A stretch of DNA of 64,000 nucleotides from Zygnema cylindricum (taxonomy: Eukaryota; Streptophyta; Zygnematophyceae; Zygnematales; Zygnemataceae), in NCBI GenBank assembly GCA_037447655.1, contig JBBHKE010001618.1, forward strand, positions 1 to 64,000, given 5' to 3'. This document shows, piece by piece, positions 55,771 through 64,000 of the stretch. Numbering within the stretch: position 1 is the first letter of the stretch; the number at the start of each line of letters is the position of its first letter. Both the position numbers and the translations under genes were made by a program. Under the pieces are notes generated by a model. The model saw nothing but the letters and a program-made list of their open reading frames with translations, was not told where the DNA came from and did no database searches.

Positions 55771-56803
55771 TGAAACTCTGAGACCTCCATAAGTCCTCAG
55801 AGTGGACAACTTCCAAGAAGCCTCTAGGATAACCATGACCCCTTTGTGTTTCAGCAAAAATAACTGCCACCCTGGCAAAAAAAAACTCTGACCAACTTCA
55901 CCCTTGTGAAGATAAGACTCCCTTGAGTCGATAGCAAAAAGAATCTCTGAATTTGCTCTCCTGAGCAGTAAGTTATGGAGGGTCAAAGGTGACCTTTTGT
56001 ACAGAAGCTCTCTGGGAGAGAGGGTCCTATCTTCTACTTTTTCTAAGTCCTATCTCTCTCACAGACTCTATCTACTGATGTACGGAACCAATCAGATTTC
56101 AGTTTCGTACACAAAAGTAGAGCTGCCAGTGTACTTTATGTACGGCCATTGTACGACATGGCCAAAATGTCGACACGTGGTATGTCCGGATTCGCTCCGT
56201 TAATCCTCGAAGATGCCGCGATCCAATATCATTCCGCCACGTGTCATCCGATGTGGATATGACCACAAACCGCCGAAATCCTCTTCTGCGATCTCAGCGT
56301 TAATTCCAGCCGTCCGATGAAATTCACATTTAATCGTAGCCGTAATAAATACATGCGCGGTATTCGTTTCACTAAAGAAATAAATGCGCGGTATTGGTTT
56401 CGTATCCGTACCGAAATCCAAACTTTTACATTTACTGGATATATGTTAAATGAATTTGTTCACGTAAATATTTGTTAAACCCTATATAATCTATCACTGG
56501 TCCTAAACTTATAGGATAAAGATAACAGCTACCGGCTAACTTGATGGACGCAAGGTACCAGGATCAAATCCTGGGTCCGTCAAGTACCTTTTTAGTAAAC
56601 CTACTAAAAACAAATGCATGTCTCTCTCACTCAACATCACAGGCAGCCATGGCTCTAGCTTCCTCTTAATCTTCAATGACTGCGACAAGTGTGGGAGTTG
56701 AAGAAAGGAGTTAGAGGCACACTGCCCTTGCTTCTTTTCTACTTTTTATCTTTTTACATATTAAGACATAGAAAATAATAAAGGAACCTTTAATTTTTAC
56801 ACG
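55771..56803 (-). repeat. Type B LTR (copy B2) inside the D1/D2 tandem
   Basis: Starts TGAAACTCTGAG right after D1 and ends ATTTTTACA. It has the hairpin GACTCCCTTGAGTC at 55,916-55,929, GCCACGTGTC at 56,237, a tRNA-like module at 56,508-56,585, and a gag ATG 20 nt from its end on the minus strand. No target duplication: the left flank is GAAAG and the right is CGATA, followed by the D2 LTR, so the right junction is recombinant. From 56,444 it is identical to B4. Confidence 0.8.
56508..56585 (+). ncRNA. tRNA-like module in LTR B2
   Basis: Identical to the B4 module (offset 3,732 bp): T-arm at 56,558-56,574 and TTTTT at 56,589-56,593. It is part of the identical tract, so it is not independent evidence. 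Confidence 0.6.
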
Positions 56804-56810
56804 ATATAAT

Positions 56811-57472
56811 TGTTCTTGAGAGATAAGTCCAAAAACTATACTGCCACTAAGAACGAAGTACTTATTATCACGGTACAACTTATCTACTACTGTACAATGA
56901 TTATTAGTGAGAAATTATACTAAGTGATTGTATAAAGACTTGCCGGTGGCTTAGTTACCTCTGTTTGGATAAGTTTATCCGGTTGTTTGGAAAACATCTG
57001 CTAGCAAGTCACTTTTGATTCTCATATGAATCTCGTCCGTCAACTTGATTCATGTCAACTCCAGCTCCATTGTCTGTACCAAATCATATCATGTCAACTG
57101 CAGATGCGTTGTCCTGTCTACGTCGCACTTACGTTGTCCATGTTGAATCATATCAAAATAATCGCAGCTGGGTTGTTTTATCTGCGTCGTTGCTTTGTTG
57201 TCTTTTTCAATTCATTGACAGTATTTTGGAAACTTCTAAGTGTTGTATCTTATGGAATATTTTTTCAATTGGGCAGCAATTTTGGGAATTGTCACACTGT
57301 ATGTGATGCTGTGTCAATGTAGATTTTAATGTTATTTAGAAACTTTGAGTGCTTTCTGTGTTATATCAAAGTTAGTTGTTTGATAGGATTTGTGGAAGCT
57401 TTTGCTAAAGTCTATGTCTACATCTACTACTGCTGGTGGACCTCCATCTGCAACTGTGGTTGTACAACAACA
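56811..57472 (+). repeat. 5' LTR of copia D2 (identical to that of D1)
   Basis: Same sequence as 53,079-53,740. It includes the tRNA-like module (56,937-57,010) and the gag ATG at 57,414, 59 nt from the end. Confidence 0.65.
56937..57010 (+). ncRNA. tRNA-like module in D2 5' LTR
   Basis: Identical copy of 53,205-53,278, with the GACTTGC/GCAAGTC closing stem and TTTT just after. Confidence 0.5.
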
Positions 57473-60400
57473 GGTTTTGGGCCTTTCGTCCAAAATTCCT
57501 ATCTTTAATGTCTAGAAGTACGCATACTGGGCAGCTATGGTCGAATCATTTTTCGAAACTCCAGACTTGTTAGGGGTCTTGGATGGATCTCTTGCTCAAA
57601 CCGATCCGAGCTAGGCGAAGAAGACCTCTCTCGCTCAAAACAATATGATTTTTAGTATCTCTAAGAGTCTGGTTATGTCTCAGCTCAAGATGAAAAAGGC
57701 GAGCGAGATTTAGACTTCACTGAAAACTTCGTATGAAAAGGCGAACGTCTAAGAGGAGCTTCTGGTGGCTGGCCGGATCTGGGACTACAAATACTCAGGG
57801 GGATCTATGGCCGAGTATTGTGATAAGTTTGGGGAACTCATTGATGCACACTCTTCAGCTGGTGGAACTTTTCCAAAGTTCCAGCAGGGTGCTTTGCTTA
57901 TTAGAGGTCTCCCTACTCATATGAAAGGAGTGTCTACAACTTTAACATGGCATAATAAGTCTATCTAGACTTTTCAGTTAGCTTACAATCTTATACTAGA
58001 GGAAGAGTCTACAAGTAAGGTCCTTGATGGTGAAAAGAAAGTAGAAGCTTTCGGTATAGATTTTGAGAGGAAAAGTCAGTTTAATCTGAACAGAAACCAA
58101 TTTAACCAGAATCAAAACTAGTTTAACCAGGGCAGTCAAAGGCTAAATGGGCAATCTTCTAACGGTTGTTTTTATTGTTCTAAGAAAATACATGGTTATA
58201 AGTATTGGGTGAAACTTAAAAAGACAAATGAAATTGGTTTATACAGGCCTAGATGGCAACAAAGCTAGTTTCACTAAGGCTTTTCTGGCAATCCATTACG
58301 AGGAAATGCACTTTTTTTAGCCTTTGCAGATAATGCAGATTCAACTCTGAGCTTCAATGAGGAAGAGGAGGCGGAGTTATTTGCTAAGGCGGCAATAATG
58401 GAGGGTCCTAAAGGCAGTGGATGGATCATGGACACCGGGGCATCGGCCCTTATGTGCTTGGACAAAGCCATTTTTACAAATTTAAAGGAAACTCATCCGA
58501 AATATATCTACTATTCCTGTGGCATGAGTGTCTAGTCCTAAGCCCAGGGTGATGTATCTCTAATGGTAGATCTTGGGGGAATGTCTGTAGAATGAACTCT
58601 CCACAATGTTTTACATTTTCCAAATTAAAAAAAAAATCTTTTCTACTTCTTTAGTAGAGAGTAAGAGTTTTGAAGTCTCCTTTAAAGGGGAGAGACAGAT
58701 TGTTAGTAAGCTAGGCAAAACAACAGTTACATAAACCAGAGATGCTATTAAGATTTAGAGGATGGACATTGCTGAATGCAAAGAAAAATATATTATTATT
58801 CAAGTGTGTCATCTGAGAATGAGTAATGGCGTAAGAGATTAGGCCATATCAATCATGAAAGTCGGAAGAAGATGGTGAATGCAGGGAAAGTTAAGGGTGT
58901 TTCTCTCACATATCAGTGTGTGAAAACCTTTGATGGCTGCTCACTAGGCAGAATTCATAAATTGCCATTTCCACAGAAGTCGGAAACCAAATCCCTAAAA
59001 GTCCTCTAGCTCGTCTATTCGGATGTCTTCGGCCCATCCAAAGTATCATCGGCTGGAGGAGTATTGTTTATGGTCACTTTCACTCATGATTTCTCAAGGT
59101 ACACCAAAGTTTATTTTATGAAGAACAAGAGTTAAGTGTTCACTCACTTGAAGCAATATAAGTTCTGGGCGGAGAAACTACACAAAGTTCCACTCTTGGC
59201 GTTCAGATCGGATAATGGTGGTGAATACACCTCAACAAAGTTTGAGCAGTATCTACTTGATGAAGGTATAAGTCACAATCTGACAGTTCCATATACTCTA
59301 GAGAAAAATGGAATTTTTGAAAGACTAAACAAGACGGTTACAGAAATTGCTAGGTCCATACTTGCAAACAAAGGTATAGATCTGAAATTTTGGGTTGAAG
59401 CATTAAACTGTGCGGTCTATATAAAGAATAGAGTTGCACCCACATATGTCACCTCTACACCTTATGAGGTGTGGACACAAAAGGTACCAGATGTTAGTCC
59501 ATTTAAAGTGTTTGGGAGTAAGTGCTTTATTTTAGATAACTCACCAGATAAGTGGAAAATGGAAGCCAAAGGCTTAGCACGAATTCTCTTGGGATTTGAT
59601 GATAATGCAAAGGGGTATAGAGTTTATGTCTTAGATAAACAAAAAATCTTTGTGTCTTCAAATATTCAGATTAAAGATGAACGGGATTAGGTTGATCTGT
59701 TCAAAGTCACAGATGGGACAACATAAAACCAAAGACAAGAGTATGTCATTTGTCACCATCAACAACATGTGTATTTTCTGGTGCAACCCCTTCCTATATA
59801 TCACCTTCTGCTACTACACCGTTTGTTCTAGCTACAGATCATTCTCACCTACATCACACTACCGAGGAACAAACAGCTACACCTTCGAATCATGCAACAG
59901 TTTCAACACCAAGGAATCGGAGATTGCCAACCATTTTAGCGTCATAATTTTTGACCATCAAAGAGGCTTTTAATTACCGGAAAGAAACCACTAAATTGGG
60001 GCGGCCAACGATAAATGTAGTCGATTATCGAGGCACACACATGGGAGTTGGTGGACCTGCCTCCGGGGAGGAAAGCCATTGGAAGCAAGTGGGTCTTCAA
60101 AGTCAAATTGAATCCGGACAACACTATTGAAAGATATAAGGCTAGACTTGTGGCCAAAGGGTACAACTAGAAAAAAGGTATTGACTTTGAGGAAACCTTC
60201 TCCCCAGTCGTCAGATTTCCCTGTCATGATTTTGTTGAGTTTAGCTGCTATACAAAACATCGAAATACATCAAATGGATGTTAAGACAGCCTTTTTGCAT
60301 GGAGAGTTAGGAGAAACTAATTATATGCAAGAGTCTGAAATGTATGAGGAAAAACGAAAAGAAAAGCCAGTTAGTAAACTAATAAATCTCTGTATGGGCT

Positions 60401-61510
60401 GAAACAAGCCTCAAGACAATGGAATCTTAAGTTAGATGAATTTCTAACTAGTCTAGGATTCAAAAGAATTAGTTCAAATTATTCAACATATGTATTACAA
60501 GGGGAGGATAAGATTCTTTATATCGCTGTATATGTGGATGATCTTTTACTAATAACTAAATCCAAAGATGAAAAAAACCGTATTAAAGCTTCTTTGAGGT
60601 CTAGGTTTGAAATGAAAGACCCCAGTGAGGCCAAATATATCCTGGGCATACAAGTTGAAACGCATAGAAATAACAGATTGATTATGCTTACCCAGAAAGA
60701 AGTTATAGAGAACATGTTTGAGAAGTTTGAGATGAAGGATGTGAAGGGATCTATAACTTCCATAGAATTTAGACAGAAGCTGGAGGGGAGTGAATCAGAC
60801 TCAAGCATTATGGTTAGTGAAAGCTTAGAGTCAGGGGAGGAAGAGTTTATGGCTACTAAGCCATACACACAGGTAGTGGGGAGCCTTAATTATTTTATGA
60901 ATTGTACGATACCTGATATTGCTGCAGCTATGGGAGTCTTAAGTAAGAGTCTTCAGAATCCTAAAAGAGCTAATTAAGAAGCAGCAAAGAGGGTTCTGAG
61001 ATACGTGGCATGTACCTAAAACCTAAAGCTTATTCTCGGAGGAGGAGAGTTAAAATTACAAACTTGGAGCAACTCCAGCTAAAGAGATACGCCAAGCCAA
61101 AAGTCAACAACCTGTTTCATTTAAAAAATTGGGAATGGAACTTGTTGCTAGAGCATCAAATTACAGAAGGTCATAGCTCAGTCTACGATGGAGTCAGAAT
61201 ATATGGCGGCTAGTTTTGCCCTCAAGGAACTTCTATGGGTTGATGCCACTTTGCAAAAACTTGGGTATATGCAAAGCGGTCCTCAGGTTATCTAGTGTGA
61301 CATCCATGCCGCCATTGCTATTGCCTCTAACCTCATCATCGCTTTAAGAGCAAACATATGGATGTCAGATTACATTTTGTTTGAGAAAATGTACTTGCAA
61401 GAGTGATAAAAATGAGATATTTACCGGATGAAAGATGGTGGCTGAAATGCTGACTAAAGCTCTTTTTGCTCCTAAGATGAAGTATTGCAGAGAGTCTATT
61501 GGGTTGAGTG
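57414..61510 (+). pseudogene. Copia D2 gag-pol, many stops
   Basis: Gag begins in the LTR as in D1 and continues with AGRIWDYKYSGGSMAEYCDK (57,765 on). Protease GWIMDTGASALMC near 58,420; integrase from 59,136 (FRSDNGGEYTSTKF, FWVEALNCAVYIKNR). RT pieces: KWVFKVKLNPDNTIERYKAR near 60,090, HQMDVKTAFLHGELGE (60,270), YVDDLLLITKS (60,529 on), EAKYILGIQVE. RNase H: RVTKSTTCF-like relics near 61,100 and MDVRLHFV near 61,360. At least ten stops or frameshifts. The oldest-looking of the E/D lineage here. Confidence 0.82.
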
Positions 61511-61538
61511 AGTAAGTGAGTCTAAAGATTTAGGGGAG

Positions 61539-62543
61539 TGTTGAAAGAAGAAACCTTAACACTCAGTAAATAGAGCAGTGAGGAGAGACCAAGTATTTAG
61601 ATTTTTTTTGGTCTAGGTAAGTTGTAATACTTACCTCATTTAGTGTGACAGTAGCAGAAGTACTTTTGATTATATTGTACTTCTACAGGAACACGGGTCA
61701 GAAAATGAACATCATATGGGTTTTACGGAAAGGCACCGACACACTTTACCACTCGTCATACATCGAAAGAATATTGTTGAAGAATCGGACGGACAGAGAC
61801 TCAACCGATTGTCCAGAAGATTGGTGGAACAACATTCAATGACGACCGTAGACGTGAATTGAGTGGAGAGAGGAGATTCACGTGGGACCACAGAATGACT
61901 CATCAATTTGTACGCCCCAGGCGACATGGACCAATTGATCGACAGTCAGTTGGACTGTAGTATCCACTAATAACTAAGTACCTCGAACATTGCTGTACAG
62001 GAAAATGATTTGTATATCTAAAACAGAGTAGTTTGTAGAGTAGCGTATTATAATTTAGTGTTCCACTAAGTATATTTTTGTCTGGTAGTCAAATAAGGTT
62101 TAGATATACTCACAAGGTTTGGACGTACTCAGTACTGATTCAGTACCTTATCGTCTTGTAGTACAATGCTGTTGTTCCAGGTGTAGACATCAGATTAGTT
62201 AGTTCTTAGTAGATACTCCTTGTGAGTATAAATTTTAGGACTTAGTCAATTTTGTATCATCCAGTATTGAGATCTAACTCTCTAAGGGATTGTTTTTGGG
62301 AAACTTCTAAGTGTTGTATCTTTTGGTATACACTTTCTATTGTGCTGCAATTTTGGGAATTGTCAAAATACATGTGATACTCTATTATTGTGGATTTTGG
62401 TGTTATTTGGACGTTGTGAGTGCTTTTTGTGTTATATCAAAGTTGGTTATTTGATAAGATTTGTGGAAGCTATTGCTGAAGTCTATGTCGACATCTACTA
62501 CTCCTACTGGACCTCCACCTGCAACTGTGGTTGTAGAACAACA
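61539..62543 (+). repeat. 3' LTR of D2
   Basis: TGTTGAAAGAAG...GTAGAACAACA. The ATG at 62,485 opens MSTSTTPTGPPPATVVVEQ, 59 nt before the LTR end, as in E1 and D1. Confidence 0.8.
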
Positions 62544-63399
62544 ACATAGGCCGGCTTTGAGAAGTTAACCTCGTTTTCCGACCACCTTTTCATTCTATTC
62601 AGGATGCACTTCTTCCATTTCATTAGGTCCAGACATGTACCCAGACAAATTATCCCGTTATTTGTCTTAACATACCAGGCTTGCCATCGTTTGCACAGCC
62701 TACACTAGTCTCATACCCACACTCTCATGCGTATCCACATAACGGACCGGGCACGGTTCAGAATACTCATACGGGCAGCTTAGAAGAACCTTTTGTTGGA
62801 AAACAAGAATACCTTTTACACTTCATTCCGGGCACCACCGCCGCTTTGGGACTCATCGGGTGGCAGCGGTGCACCTTATTGGGTCGTGTCATGGTCCCCC
62901 AATCATTGTTATTTGTCTTGGGCATGGGGTTTGTAGCTGATCGATGCACACAGTTCCATCCATCTTAATCTACTAGGGGTGGGCATTCACCATTTAAACA
63001 TACAGCATCTAAGTCCTCACCTTCTCATCGGGGTACAACTTTTCAGCCCTCACTTTTTCCTTCCTCTGCGAAGTGTGACAATGATCACACTATTTATGAT
63101 TTTTTGGAACCTAGTCACATGAGTTGGTCACTCGTAGCATACACCGCTGCTAGATCCCATGTACCGTTACAGGCATCCCCACAGTAGACAGCTGCATTTC
63201 CATCTAGAAGTTGGCATCTATCAGTAAATTGTTTACATCAACTTCCAGTCGAGTATGAGTTGGGATACTCCTTGATAGCTGATCAACAGCTGACATTGGC
63301 ATAGGCCATGGAAGCCATGACCATTAACACGCCTGAAAAACTAACATAGAAATACGAACAGGACTAACAAAAACTGAACACGAAATTTAAGATGGAGTC
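62544..63399 (+). other. Region 5' of gypsy RT, possible decayed gag/protease
   Basis: An ORF at 62,681-62,968 is open but matches nothing I recognise. Given the gypsy pol downstream, this region may be its degraded gag, though no zinc knuckle or protease motif is visible. Confidence 0.35.
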
Positions 63400-64000
63400 A
63401 TAAACTGACATATAGATGTGTTTGCTTTCTCCATGAAAGACTTAGGTTGACACACTAATTACAAAATGTGTATTGAGTTAGAAGATGACAGACCGAAATT
63501 CAAGGTAAAGCATCGTCTATCATAAACTGAATGGGAATCCGTAGACAAAAGATGCGCAAAAATAAAAGAGGCAGGTCTGCTTTATAGGTCCGATTCCACT
63601 TTTGCGGCGCCCACCGTCATGCCTCGTAAAAAAGATGCAGAGGGGAATTTTACAAATTGTCGCATGTGTGGGGACTATCGAGAACTAAATTCACGTATAA
63701 TCTAGGACCGACATCTAATGCCGTTGGCAAAGGACATTTTTAATCATGTAGGAGGAGCTTAATATTTTAGCATCCTAGATTTGCAACAAGGGTTCAATCA
63801 AATCGAAATAGAAGGAAAAGATCAACACAAAACTGCATTTTGGGGTTGTGATAGATGTTGGGAACGGGCAATTATGCCTTTTGGAATGAATAATGCACTT
63901 GCAGTGTTCCAGCAGGTCATAGACTCAGTCTTGAGGGGATGTAAGTTTGCCCGTTGCTATATCAATGATTTAAACATCGCCTCCTCCACTATTGAGGAAC
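63400..64000 (+). pseudogene. Ty3/gypsy reverse transcriptase fragment, runs off the window
   Basis: Plus-strand text in order: VFAFSMKDLG, FKVKHRLS, EWESVDKRCAKIKEAGLLY, STFAAPTVMPRKKDAEGNF, RMCGDYRELNSRI, FSILDLQQGFNQIEIEGKDQ, HKTAFWG, IMPFGMNNALAVFQQVID, SVLRGCKFARCYINDLNIAS. These are the conserved blocks of Ty3/gypsy RT; the catalytic YxDD reads YIND. TAG, TAA and TGA stops interrupt it (near 63,418, 63,523, 63,703 and 63,760). The element continues beyond 64,000. Confidence 0.85.

Larger units (their letters stand above)
56811..62543 (+). mobile_element. Copia element D2, plus strand, heavily decayed
   Basis: 5' LTR 56,811-57,472, full internal order, polypurine tract AGATTTAGGGGAG (to 61,538), 3' LTR 61,539-62,543. 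The two LTRs differ in length and sequence (662 bp versus 1,005 bp), because the 5' part belongs to the tract shared with D1. ACATA follows the 3' LTR; no matching left copy found. Confidence 0.8.

Noticed and set aside
46465-62548. ACATA at 46,465 and after the D2 3' LTR (62,544) as one element's target duplication
   Set aside because: They flank LTRs of different type and orientation 16 kb apart; a 5-mer match by chance is likely.

Overview
The window is nuclear DNA from a eukaryote, almost certainly a land plant. It contains a spliced plant-type zinc-transporter gene with GT-AG introns, many Ty1/copia elements, hAT-like, PIF/Harbinger-like and other MITE-type elements, a Ty3/gypsy fragment, and a LINE-like remnant of a kind I associate with non-seed plants. 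The primer-binding sites of the copia elements match the anticodon arm of plant initiator tRNA-Met. A bryophyte, lycophyte or fern is my best guess, but the sequence does not name the species. No CRISPR array, rRNA gene, ordinary tRNA gene or prokaryotic operon was seen.

Layout. 1-5.6 kb is AT-rich intergenic DNA with a hAT end, two copies of a ~540-bp MITE and small repeats. 5.65-7.77 kb holds a likely plus-strand gene of unknown function, with a cluster of TGACG (bZIP-type) sites upstream and at least two exons. 10.66-17.24 kb is the best gene: a ten-exon, 580-codon cation diffusion facilitator (MTP5/MTP12/ZnT5-7 clade) on the minus strand, reconstructed exon by exon with matching phases. 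18.5-19.4 kb is a LINE-like remnant. From 20.36 kb onward the window is nested transposons. Copia F (20,360-28,912, minus) contains a solo LTR. Copia E1 (29,575-34,050, plus) has an exact 5-bp target duplication. At 34.2-39.8 kb a long inverted repeat encloses a 49/26-bp minisatellite, a solo LTR, a MITE and a hAT element. Then come a copia integrase remnant, stacked PIF/Harbinger-like MITEs (42.1-43.7 kb), copia G (plus) with a solo LTR inserted exactly at its reverse-transcriptase YVDD codons, copia C (minus), the tandem copias D1 and D2 (plus), and a gypsy reverse transcriptase running off the right end.

The most unusual signal lies in the LTRs. (1) Every LTR of the A/B/C types (eight copies) and the D-type 5' LTRs contain a tRNA-like module: a D-arm-like hairpin or A box, a B-box or T-arm-like hairpin, a closing stem, and a run of four or five T just downstream. 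These look like RNA polymerase III units built into copia LTRs. (2) In all families the Gag start codon lies inside the LTR, 59, 56 or 20 nt from its end and always in the same reading phase, so Gag reads across the LTR end and through the primer-binding site. (3) That site (GGTTATRGGCCC type) is complementary to the anticodon arm of initiator tRNA-Met, the half-tRNA priming mode of Drosophila copia. (4) A 1,287-bp tract is identical between D1 and D2, premature stops included, inside otherwise diverged copies.

Limits: everything was read by eye. Exon calls rest on splice signals, phase and protein-family similarity recalled from memory, and several element boundaries are approximate.
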